The position numbers were made by a program, and so were the translations under genes. A DNA stretch of 6,808 nt from Dehalococcoidia bacterium (GTDB taxonomy: Bacteria; Chloroflexota; Dehalococcoidia; GIF9; AB-539-J10), in contig JAUVYD010000085.1 in the NCBI GenBank assembly GCA_030603265.1, positions 1 through 6,808 of the forward strand, written 5' to 3'. The notes under the pieces were generated by a model that did not search any database, was not told the DNA's origin, and was given only the letters and a program-made list of their open reading frames with translations. This document shows positions 1 to 6,158 of the stretch, piece by piece. Numbering within the stretch: the first letter of the stretch is position 1; each line of letters starts with the position of its first letter.

Positions 1-53
1 AGACGCGCAGCAGTGGACCGGGGCCATACGATGGATTGATGCCAGGGCGTGGG
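1..53. other. Non-coding stretch downstream of rarA, no feature recognised
   Basis: These 53 bases follow the rarA stop on the minus strand. A perfect 10-base palindrome GGGCTAGCCC (51-60) covers the stop codon, but it has no loop or U-tract to act as a terminator. No gene or RNA can be supported before the window ends. Confidence 0.4.
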
Positions 54-1454
54 CTAGCCCTCGTGCTGTGCGGATTCGTCCGGCGTCACCTGTTTGCGGG
101 ACCGCAGTGAGTCCCGCCATTGTTCAAGGCGCGAGGCCACATCCTTCTCGTAGCCCTGGTCGCCCGGAACGTAGTATCTCTTCCCTCTGAGCCCGGGCGG
201 AAGGTGCTCCTGCTGAACGTAGTGCCCTTCATAATTGTGAGCGTACTTGTAGCCCTTGCCATAGTCCATCTCACGCATAAGCTTGGTGACGGGGTTCCTG
301 AGGTGCAGGGGGACGGATTCATTGGGTCCTCTGCGGATGTCATCCTGCACTGCGGAGTAGCCGGCTTCGAGTGAGTTGCTCTTGAGGGCCGTTGCGAGGT
401 AGACGGCTGCCTGTGCGAGAGCGAGGCTGCCCTCGGGCAGGCCGATGAAATGGACGGCCTGCTGTGCTGCCATGCAGATGACCAGTGCCTGTGGGTCAGC
501 CATTCCCACGTCCTCCGATGCAAAGCGTACCAGGCGTCGAGCGATGTAGAGAGGGTCCTCGCCTGCTTCCAGCATCCTGCCCAGCCAGTAGAGACCCGCG
601 TCAGGGTCGGAGTCCCTGAGGGACTTGTGGAGGGCCGAAATGATGTCGTAGTGCTGGTCGCCCGCCTTGTCATAGAGCAACGTCCGATGCTGCAGAGCCT
701 CTGCGACCGCTTCAACGGTGACATTGCGGCGACCGCTATCATCGGGGGGAGTCGCCAGGGCTGCAAGCTCCAGTGCATTGAGTACGATTCGGGCGTCCCC
801 GCTCGCCACTGAGACGAGCTGTTCGAGAGCGTCGGCGGCAAGGTCGACGTTGAGCTGTCCCAACCCTCGCTCGTCATCCGAAAGTGCTCGTGAGAGGATG
901 GCTTTGAGGTCGTCCTTCTCGAGAGGGTCGAGCTTGAATGTGCGAGCCCTGGAGAGCAGAGGGGAGATGACCTCGAAGGATGGGTTCTCTGTCGTTGCTC
1001 CGATGAGAGTAACCGTTCCGTCCTCGACGTGGGGCAGAATGGCGTCCTGCTGTGCCTTGTTGAACCGGTGTATCTCGTCGATGAAGAGTATCGTGCGCTG
1101 ACTCGAGAAGGCGAGACGTTTCCTGGCCTCGTCGACGACTCTGCGCAGGTCAGCGACGCCCGCGGTTACGGCGCTCATCGGGGCGAAATGGGACTTGGTG
1201 CAGCGCGCGATTATTCGCGCGAGCGTCGTCTTGCCGGTGCCGGGCGGGCCCCAAAGCACGATTGAGGGCAGGTTGTCGGCGTCGATGCTGCGTCGTAGCA
1301 GTCTGCCTTCACCTACGAGGTGCTGCTGGCCGACAAACTCGTCGAAGGACTGTGGCCTGAGGCGGGCGGCAAGCGGCACCCTTGCTTGCGTCCGCGCCCG
1401 GTCTTGACTCTCAGACCTGTCAGGCTGACTGAATAGCGACGGGTGCATGTCCAC
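54..1454 (-). CDS. rarA: Replication-associated recombination protein A (RarA/MgsA), AAA+ ATPase
   Basis: A clamp-loader-related AAA+ ATPase of the RarA/MgsA/WRNIP1 family. Family members act in the cytoplasm at stalled replication forks and single-strand/double-strand DNA junctions. Visible motifs: Walker A GPPGTGKT (residues 69-76), Walker B LFIDEIH (123-129), sensor 1 GATTENP (152-158), a probable arginine finger in LLSRAR (166-171), and a sensor 2 region SGDAR (218-222). The C-terminal half (about 255-430) carries the MgsA-type tetramerisation domain, with YDKAGDQHYD, ASEDVGMADP and HLRNPVTKLM. The length of 466 residues is near the roughly 450 usual for the family, so the gene looks complete. 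The start is GTG at 1454. An in-frame TGA at 1460-1458 rules out any longer form, and an ATG two codons inside (1448) is the only close alternative. AGGA at 1470-1467 favours the GTG. The gene ends with TAG. It follows the isomerase gene after 69 bases on the same strand, with no obvious promoter of its own. The family call is very secure. Confidence 0.97.
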   Translation of the reverse strand: MDMHPSLFSQPDRSESQDRARTQARVPLAARLRPQSFDEFVGQQHLVGEGRLLRRSIDADNLPSIVLWGPPGTGKTTLARIIARCTKSHFAPMSAVTAGVADLRRVVDEARKRLAFSSQRTILFIDEIHRFNKAQQDAILPHVEDGTVTLIGATTENPSFEVISPLLSRARTFKLDPLEKDDLKAILSRALSDDERGLGQLNVDLAADALEQLVSVASGDARIVLNALELAALATPPDDSGRRNVTVEAVAEALQHRTLLYDKAGDQHYDIISALHKSLRDSDPDAGLYWLGRMLEAGEDPLYIARRLVRFASEDVGMADPQALVICMAAQQAVHFIGLPEGSLALAQAAVYLATALKSNSLEAGYSAVQDDIRRGPNESVPLHLRNPVTKLMREMDYGKGYKYAHNYEGHYVQQEHLPPGLRGKRYYVPGDQGYEKDVASRLEQWRDSLRSRKQVTPDESAQHEG

Positions 1455-1466
1455 GTTTCAAACACG

Positions 1467-1494
1467 TCCTGCGAGGATTCCTGCCTCACGGCAG
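1467..1494 (-). other. Potential small hairpins in the rarA leader
   Basis: In the 69-base gap before rarA, the minus strand reads CTGCC-GTGA-GGCAG (1494-1481), a 5-base-pair stem with a GNRA-type loop. Next comes TCCT-CGC-AGGA (1477-1467), which would pair with the likely Shine-Dalgarno AGGA. GAGG (1487 region) and CCTC could form a competing pair. The stems are short and no U-run follows, so this is not a terminator. Any effect on translation is speculative. Confidence 0.25.
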
Positions 1495-1523
1495 CATTCA
1501 CTGGGATGCCCGGGTTGGAAGTG

Positions 1524-2366
1524 CTACTCGAAAAGCCCCCGCACGTAAGGGAGGGCCTTCCTGGCGATGGTCTCAGGGTCCGGACTCAGGTCGAAGACCT
1601 CGACGGACAGATAGCCGGAGTAGCCTATGTCCTTGAGCGCACTGGCCAGGGCGGGGAAATCAACCCGGCCGGTTCCCGGCCAACTCTTGTTGTCGTCGTT
1701 CATGTGGACGTGGGCGAGGTACTTCCCGTGCGCTCTGACTGCCTTCGGCATGTCCACTCCCTGGTGGTAGGCGCCGAAACAGTCCAGCATCCACATCAGG
1801 TTCGGGTGGTCGACGTCCCTGACCATCCTCATTGCCTGGTCCGGTGTGTTGATGAAGTTGGTGAGTGCAGCATGTATGGGTTCCAGGCTAAGCACCACGT
1901 CGTACGCGGCTGCGAACTCCGCGCACTCTCGCAGCATATCGCGGGAGTTTCGCCAGCCCTCTTCATGGGGCATACCTTCCGGCATGCTTCGTGCGGAGGC
2001 TGACCCGAGGACGATATTGCGACCTCCGACCTCACCGCAGAAGCGGATGAGCTCCTTGAGATAGTCCTTCGTCCGGAGGCGAATCCCCGGGTCGAGGCTG
2101 TTCATCTGGAGTCCGGCCGGACAGTTGTAGAGCGGCTGGAGTCCGGGAATGGGGGTGAACAGCGCGTGCAGCCCGGCAATCTCGATGTCGGCTGCGTCGG
2201 CCCATGCCCGCATCTGCTGGCGCTCCGGCGCCGTAACGTCGGCTATGCTGTTGCAGAACGAGTAGGACGCCAGCTCAACCGCGTCATAGCCTGTCTTCTT
2301 CGCAAAACCGAATATCTCATCAACGTTCCATCCCGGGAATGTGTCGCTGCAGATGCCGTACTTCAT
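1524..2366 (-). CDS. Sugar phosphate isomerase/epimerase-like TIM-barrel protein (AP endonuclease 2 fold)
   Basis: A 280-residue cytoplasmic protein of the xylose-isomerase-like TIM-barrel (AP_endonuc_2) superfamily, which includes IolE, IolI, hydroxypyruvate isomerase and D-tagatose/D-psicose 3-epimerases. The N-terminus (MKYGICSDTF) forms the first barrel strand, followed by GYDAVEL (26-32) and the AGLHALF segment (64-70). The expected metal-binding residues are present: Glu162 in LEPIH, Asp195 in MLDCFGAY, His221 in HVHMND and Glu256 in SVEVFD. The GTGRVDF segment (230-236) before the last strands is typical of the family. These four ligands suggest an active enzyme using a divalent metal such as Mn or Mg. 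The substrate cannot be read from the sequence. The ATG start is supported by GAGGGA just upstream, and the length is normal for the family. The gene lies 47 bases after the aldo/keto reductase, probably in the same transcript, which hints at sugar, polyol or keto-sugar metabolism. Confidence 0.88.
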   Translation of the reverse strand: MKYGICSDTFPGWNVDEIFGFAKKTGYDAVELASYSFCNSIADVTAPERQQMRAWADAADIEIAGLHALFTPIPGLQPLYNCPAGLQMNSLDPGIRLRTKDYLKELIRFCGEVGGRNIVLGSASARSMPEGMPHEEGWRNSRDMLRECAEFAAAYDVVLSLEPIHAALTNFINTPDQAMRMVRDVDHPNLMWMLDCFGAYHQGVDMPKAVRAHGKYLAHVHMNDDNKSWPGTGRVDFPALASALKDIGYSGYLSVEVFDLSPDPETIARKALPYVRGLFE

Positions 2367-2370
2367 CTGT

Positions 2371-2376
2371 TCCCTC
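2371..2376 (-). promoter_or_regulatory. Ribosome binding site of the isomerase/epimerase gene
   Basis: On the minus strand GAGGGA lies 4 bases (core GAGG 6 bases) before the ATG at 2366. This supports that start codon. Confidence 0.6.
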
Positions 2377-2413
2377 GTTCGCCGGTTGGATTCCGTGTCC
2401 GTGCGCGTGACTG

Positions 2414-3391
2414 CTACCGCCCGTAGAAGAAGCGCAGCGGCCTCAGGTCGTGCCAGAGTTCGTCACACGCCGCGAGTTCCTCGGCTGTGAGCTGCAGTTC
2501 GGTCGCTGCGATGTTGTGCTCGATGTGCCTCATAGACGTCGCGCCGACGATGATTGATGTCACCTCGGGCCTGCTGAGAATCCAGGCAAGTGCGAACTGG
2601 ACCATGTCTCTATCGCTCTCAGAGGCGACGGTTCTGAAATGCTCGACGGCCTTGAAGTTGGTCTCGTTCCAGTACCGATCGTAGTACATCTTCCCCATGG
2701 TGTCATTGGAGAAGCGCGTCCCGGCCGCAGGTGGCTTTGAGGGGTCGTGCTTGCCGGTGAGGAGGCCGCCTGCGAGGGGATTGTAGACGCATACTCCCAG
2801 GCCCTCGGTGGCGCAGAGCGGGAGCAGCTCGTACTCGATGTCGCGTGTCAGCAGGTTGTATGGTGGCTGCATGCACTCGAAGCGGGCAAGGTTATGGGCA
2901 TCGCTGACCCAGAGCGCCTTGCAGAGCTGCCATGCGCGGAAATTGGAGCAGGCGAGATAGCGCACCTTTCCCTGGTGTACGAGGTCGTCCAGTGCGCGCA
3001 GCGTCTCCTCGATGGGCGTCGTGTAGTCCGGCAGATGTACGTAGTACAGGTCGATGTAGTCGGTGTCGAGTCGGCGGAGGCTGTCCTCAACGGCACGCAT
3101 GATGTGCTTGCGGGAGAGTCCGACATCGTTCGGGCCGGCCCCCACAGGACTGCCCACCTTTGTGGCAAGCACGACGTCCTCCCTCTGTCCCTTGATGGCC
3201 TTGCCCACGATTTCCTCGGAACGGCCCTTGACGTACATGTTGGCGGTGTCAATGAAGTTGACACCGCGTTCGATTGCAGACTGTGTCATGGAGATGGCCT
3301 CTGCCTCGCCGACCTGGTCGCCGAATGTCATCGTGCCCAGACAGATTTGCGAGACTTTGAGGCCCGTCCTGCCGATCTTCCTGTACTGCAT
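2414..3391 (-). CDS. Aldo/keto reductase
   Basis: A 325-residue NAD(P)H-dependent oxidoreductase of the aldo/keto reductase superfamily, with a (beta/alpha)8 barrel. It would interconvert an aldehyde or ketone and an alcohol in the cytoplasm. The start (RKIGRTGLKVSQICLGTMTFG, residues 4-24) is classic for the family. The catalytic tetrad is complete: Asp48 and Tyr53 in FIDTANMY, Lys78 in LATKVG and His119 in YYVHLPD. Cofactor-binding segments are CSNF (148-151), MQPPYN (174-179), YNPLAGGLLTGK (203-214) and IVGATSMRHIEHN (281-293). The overall pattern resembles the bacterial YghZ/general stress protein 69-type groups (AKR11-14) more than eukaryotic aldose reductases, but the substrate is unknown. 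The ATG start has AGGAGG 12 bases upstream. A candidate promoter lies in the 133-base gap ahead of it, so this gene probably opens a unit with the isomerase and possibly rarA. It appears complete and ends with TAG. Confidence 0.95.
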   Translation of the reverse strand: MQYRKIGRTGLKVSQICLGTMTFGDQVGEAEAISMTQSAIERGVNFIDTANMYVKGRSEEIVGKAIKGQREDVVLATKVGSPVGAGPNDVGLSRKHIMRAVEDSLRRLDTDYIDLYYVHLPDYTTPIEETLRALDDLVHQGKVRYLACSNFRAWQLCKALWVSDAHNLARFECMQPPYNLLTRDIEYELLPLCATEGLGVCVYNPLAGGLLTGKHDPSKPPAAGTRFSNDTMGKMYYDRYWNETNFKAVEHFRTVASESDRDMVQFALAWILSRPEVTSIIVGATSMRHIEHNIAATELQLTAEELAACDELWHDLRPLRFFYGR

Positions 3392-3403
3392 CTGGTGTCT
3401 GTT

Positions 3404-3409
3404 CCTCCT
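3404..3409 (-). promoter_or_regulatory. Ribosome binding site of the aldo/keto reductase
   Basis: A full AGGAGG (continuing as AGGAGGA) is present on the minus strand, 12 bases before the ATG at 3391. The spacing is a little long, but the match to the anti-Shine-Dalgarno sequence is the strongest in the window. Confidence 0.65.
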
Positions 3410-3447
3410 GGTGGCGCATGACGCGTGGAACTGGCTCTGTCGCGAAG

Positions 3448-3474
3448 CTTATAGACGCACTATGCGGGTGTCAA
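3448..3474 (-). promoter_or_regulatory. Candidate sigma-70-type promoter for aldo/keto reductase-isomerase(-rarA)
   Basis: On the minus strand a perfect -35 box TTGACA (3474-3469) is followed after 15 bases by TATAAG (3453-3448), five of six to the TATAAT consensus. An overlapping alternative -35, TTGTTG (3477-3472), gives an 18-base spacer. Transcription would start near 3441, leaving a leader of about 50 bases. The site sits in the largest intergenic gap of the window (3392-3524), which supports it. The 15-base spacer is shorter than ideal, and the call rests on motif inspection only. Confidence 0.5.
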
Positions 3475-3482
3475 CAATCACC
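3467..3482. promoter_or_regulatory. Short dyad GGTG-N8-CACC overlapping the -35 box, possible operator
   Basis: GGTG (3467-3470) and CACC (3479-3482) form a 4-base inverted repeat around an AT-rich centre that contains the -35 hexamer. A repressor bound here would block the promoter. The arms are short, so this may be chance. Confidence 0.2.
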
Positions 3483-3524
3483 ACGAATGGTCTTCTCGGT
3501 CTGGTATGGTGGCCTTGTAAGCCT

Positions 3525-4784
3525 TCAGTGGGGATTGGTGGCATGCCCTGGCTTGATGAGCCACATCAGGACGGCCGAGACGACGAGGAATACCTGGACG
3601 ACTATGAGCGTGCTCTGGTAGCTGCCGGTGATGTCGTGCAGGAAGCCCCCGAGCCATGGTCCGAGAGTGCCACCGAGGGAGCAGGCCAGAATCACTGTGC
3701 CCTGTATGGCGCCGTAGTGGCTGCCGTGGAAGCGGTCGGCGATGGATGCGAAGAAGGTCGGAGGCGAAATGCCCAGCCCGTATCCGGCAGCAATCGCAAA
3801 GAGCACGGGCAGCAGCATGCCCGCTCCCTGGTCTGCCAGGAAGAGCAGCAGTACTGCGGCGGCGGCGAGTAGAGTGGCGGGCGTGAACACCTGCGCCCTG
3901 CCGATATGGTCTGACAGTGAACTGGACAGGGTCCCGGCAGTAAACGAGGCGCCGTAGATGCTGAAGATGGTCGCGGCGACCATCGGTCCATAGCCCATAT
4001 CCTGGAGAAGGTACACCTGGTGGGCGATAGTAATCTGCTGTGCGAGGCCCATGTTGCAGAACGCGATGACGAGGAGAATGCGGAAGGTCCTGGTTCGGAG
4101 TGCTGCTCGCAGAGTCCAGTCAGGCGCAACGAGGCCTGGCTCTTCCTGCTGCACCGTGAGTTCCGGCCCATCGCCGCCCGCCGACCCGGTGTTGGGAGGT
4201 GCATATTGCTTGGGGCTGCGCCGCATGAACGCAAGGCAGAGCGGCACGATTATCAGTACCGCGGCCGCACCGATGATGCCGTATGAAAGCCTCCAACCAT
4301 ACTGTGACACGAGGCACTGGAATACGGGCGCAGATATGAGACTCACCCCGAAGCCGGCTCCCAGGAGACCGAATACGAGCCCCTTCCGGCGCGGGAACCA
4401 GTGAGTGATGATGGCGCTTAGCGGAGTGAAGCCCATAAGACTCAGTCCGATTGCGACCATTGCCCCGTACAGGATGTAGAAGTGCCAGGCCTGTGTAGCG
4501 AGTCCACAGAGTGCGATGCCACCACCAACTACCAGGCCGCCGATCGAAAGAACGAGCTTCGGGTTGAACCTGTCTACAAGGCCTCCTGCCACGGGAGCCA
4601 CAATTCCGTAGCACAGCATAGTGAGCGAGTACATCATTGCCGTGTTGCCACGGGCCCACCCGAAGTCATCGACGATGACCGGGTAGAAGACGGTGAAGGT
4701 ATTCCGTACGGCGTAGCCCAGGAGCATGATGGTGAAGCCGACGGCTAGGACAACCCACTTGTAGGAGATGCGGGGAAATCTCAT
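3525..4784 (-). CDS. Major facilitator superfamily transporter (third of the tandem array)
   Basis: A 419-residue inner-membrane secondary transporter with the usual 12 predicted helices. The first lies at about residues 10-30 and the sixth ends near 187. A hydrophilic cytoplasmic loop follows at about 188-230 (MRRSP to DWTLR), then helices 7-12 run from about 232 to 413. The loop between helices 2 and 3 holds the MFS motif A variant GGLVDRFNPK (67-76). The N-terminal pattern (VFYPVIVDDFGW, then HWFPRRKGLVFG at 138-149) resembles monocarboxylate/oxalate-formate antiporter-like bacterial MFS proteins. Organic-acid transport is therefore plausible, but the substrate is not known. It aligns without gaps to the upstream transporter at about 67% identity (hand count), highest in the N-terminal half. 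The start is ATG with AGGAG 11 bases upstream, and the stop is TGA. It lies 114 bases after its paralogue and 133 bases before the aldo/keto reductase. No clear terminator follows it. Confidence 0.93.
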   Translation of the reverse strand: MRFPRISYKWVVLAVGFTIMLLGYAVRNTFTVFYPVIVDDFGWARGNTAMMYSLTMLCYGIVAPVAGGLVDRFNPKLVLSIGGLVVGGGIALCGLATQAWHFYILYGAMVAIGLSLMGFTPLSAIITHWFPRRKGLVFGLLGAGFGVSLISAPVFQCLVSQYGWRLSYGIIGAAAVLIIVPLCLAFMRRSPKQYAPPNTGSAGGDGPELTVQQEEPGLVAPDWTLRAALRTRTFRILLVIAFCNMGLAQQITIAHQVYLLQDMGYGPMVAATIFSIYGASFTAGTLSSSLSDHIGRAQVFTPATLLAAAAVLLLFLADQGAGMLLPVLFAIAAGYGLGISPPTFFASIADRFHGSHYGAIQGTVILACSLGGTLGPWLGGFLHDITGSYQSTLIVVQVFLVVSAVLMWLIKPGHATNPH

Positions 4785-4795
4785 GGCGTGCGGTG

Positions 4796-4800
4796 CTCCT
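4796..4800 (-). promoter_or_regulatory. Ribosome binding site of the third MFS gene
   Basis: AGGAG on the minus strand lies 11 bases before the ATG at 4784. The start also coincides exactly with the start of the gapless paralogue alignment, which reinforces it. Confidence 0.55.
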
Positions 4801-4853
4801 GGTGACGACTGAATTGGAACCCGGCTCTGAAGCCTGGTGCATGGCTGCCTAGC

Positions 4854-4867
4854 TCGAGTGTCGAGTG
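4854..4867. repeat. Tandem 7-base repeat TCGAGTG x2 between the two MFS paralogues
   Basis: TCGAGTG occurs twice in direct succession in the 114-base gap (4785-4898) between the second and third transporter genes. It could be a small binding site or chance. I see no convincing promoter or T-rich terminator in this gap. Confidence 0.35.
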
Positions 4868-4898
4868 AGAGGCGCGGTCGGCGCGTGAACCCGTGGAG

Positions 4899-6158
4899 TC
4901 AGGCATGGACGTCTCCCCGTCCCGGCTGGATGAGCCACATGAGCAGGGCTCCGGTCATAAGGACGCAGACCACTATCGCGAGCGCACTCTGGTAGCTGCC
5001 GCTCACATCGTGCAGCACGCCGCCGACCCACGGTCCGATGGCCCCTCCGAGCGAGCACGCCAGAATCATGGTTCCCTGTATGGAGCCGTAGTGCCTTCCG
5101 TGGAAGCGGTCGGCCACAGCGGCGTAGCCCGTCGGTGGCGCGAGGCCCAGCCCGTAGCCGGCGCAAATGGCGAACACCACGGGGATGACGACGCTCGGGA
5201 TGTTCTGCGACAGCATGAGGAGGACGACTCCGGTCGAGGTGAGGAGACAGCCCGCCATAAAGATGTACGTCCTGCCGAAGCGGTCCGAGAAGGAACTGGA
5301 GACGTTGCCCGCTACGAAGGATGCGCCGAAGACGCTGAACATAGTCGCCGCCGCCATGGGCGTGTACCCCATGTCCTGAAGGAAGTAGACCTGATGGGCG
5401 AGGAGTATGTGCGGCCCCACGCCCATGTTGCAGAACGAGATAATCAGGAAGATGCGAAAGGTGTTGGTTTGGAGCGCTGACCGTAGGGTCCAGTCACGCG
5501 CAGTGACGTCTGGCTGGTCCTGTTGCACCGTGAGTTCAGGCCCGTCGCCGCCTGCTGGCTCGGCGTTGGGAGGTGCATGCCGGCTGGGGCTGCGCCGCAT
5601 GAATGCAAGGCAGAGCGGCACGATTATCACTACGGCGGCAGCGCCGAGTATGACGTATGCCGTCTGCCAGCCGAAGCTGGAGATGAGATACTGGAAGACC
5701 GGCGCCGAGACGAGACTCACGCCGAAGCCGGCCCCAAGGAGGCCGAAGACGAAACCTCTTCTCCGTGGGAACCAGTTCGTGATGATGGTGCTCAATGGTG
5801 TGATGCCGATGAGACTGAGGCCGACCGCGACCATCACGCCGTACAGGAGATAGAAATGCCATGTCTCAGTGGCGAGGCTGCAGAGGGCGATGCCTGAGCC
5901 GACGATGAGGCCACCTGCCGCGAGTATGAACTTCGGATTGAAGCGGTCAACCAGCCCGCCCACCGCAGGGGCGACGAAGCCATAGCACAGCAACGTCAGC
6001 GAGTACATGATGGCCGTGGCGCCTCTCGTCCAGCCGAAGTCCTGGACGATGACCGGGTAGAAGACGGTGAAGGTGTTGCGCATCGCATAGCCGAGGAGCG
6101 TGACGGTGAACCCCACCGCCAGCACCACCCATCCGTAGTACAGCCTGGGCCTGCTCAC
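4899..6158 (-). CDS. Major facilitator superfamily transporter (second of the tandem array)
   Basis: A 419-residue 12-helix inner-membrane carrier. Its N-terminus (YYGWVVLAVGF) and the pairs VFYPVIVQDFGW (32-43) and NWFPRRRGFVFG (138-149) match the monocarboxylate/oxalate-formate antiporter-like branch of the MFS. Motif A is GGLVDRFNPK (67-76), and the central loop (about 188-230) has AGGDGPELTVQQ in common with the downstream paralogue. The C-terminal half carries the array's shared segments near FHGRHYGSIQG (352-362) and LHDVSGSYQ (382-390). It differs from both neighbours at NMGVGPH (helix 7) and PPTGYAAVAD (helix 10), where the others have MGLAQQ and TFFA(S/T)IAD. The start is GTG at 6158, inside the 4-base GTGA overlap with the preceding gene's stop. 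The homologous ATG of the paralogue falls at the same aligned position, and no in-frame ATG or GTG lies just upstream. The Shine-Dalgarno match is weak, so translational coupling is likely. The substrate is unknown. Confidence 0.93.
   Translation of the reverse strand: MSRPRLYYGWVVLAVGFTVTLLGYAMRNTFTVFYPVIVQDFGWTRGATAIMYSLTLLCYGFVAPAVGGLVDRFNPKFILAAGGLIVGSGIALCSLATETWHFYLLYGVMVAVGLSLIGITPLSTIITNWFPRRRGFVFGLLGAGFGVSLVSAPVFQYLISSFGWQTAYVILGAAAVVIIVPLCLAFMRRSPSRHAPPNAEPAGGDGPELTVQQDQPDVTARDWTLRSALQTNTFRIFLIISFCNMGVGPHILLAHQVYFLQDMGYTPMAAATMFSVFGASFVAGNVSSSFSDRFGRTYIFMAGCLLTSTGVVLLMLSQNIPSVVIPVVFAICAGYGLGLAPPTGYAAVADRFHGRHYGSIQGTMILACSLGGAIGPWVGGVLHDVSGSYQSALAIVVCVLMTGALLMWLIQPGRGDVHA

Noticed and set aside
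51..60. Perfect palindrome GGGCTAGCCC at the rarA stop as a terminator
   Set aside because: It has no loop and no following U-run, and a 10-base palindrome alone is weak evidence.
1313..1501. Minus-strand 62-codon frame beginning in the rarA leader
   Set aside because: It overlaps the start of rarA out of frame and has no recognisable motif or good ribosome binding site.
3063..3872. Long open frame on the plus strand (269 codons) opposite the aldo/keto reductase and the third MFS gene
   Set aside because: It crosses a promoter-bearing gap and lies opposite two well-supported genes. Its translation shows no recognisable domain, and such antisense frames are common in high-GC DNA.
4868..4885. 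GC-rich inverted repeat (GCGC-N5-GCGC) after the second MFS gene as a terminator
   Set aside because: The stem is only 4 base pairs of self-complementary GCGC with no U-tract, so chance is likely in this base composition.
4893..5480. Plus-strand open frame (195 codons) opposite the second MFS gene
   Set aside because: The translation is charged, low-complexity and without recognisable motifs. It is a shadow of the transporter frame.
4051..5853. Two similar plus-strand frames (4051-4404 and 5407-5853) that look like conserved antisense proteins
   Set aside because: Their similarity follows directly from the two transporter paralogues they lie opposite, so it is not independent evidence of coding.
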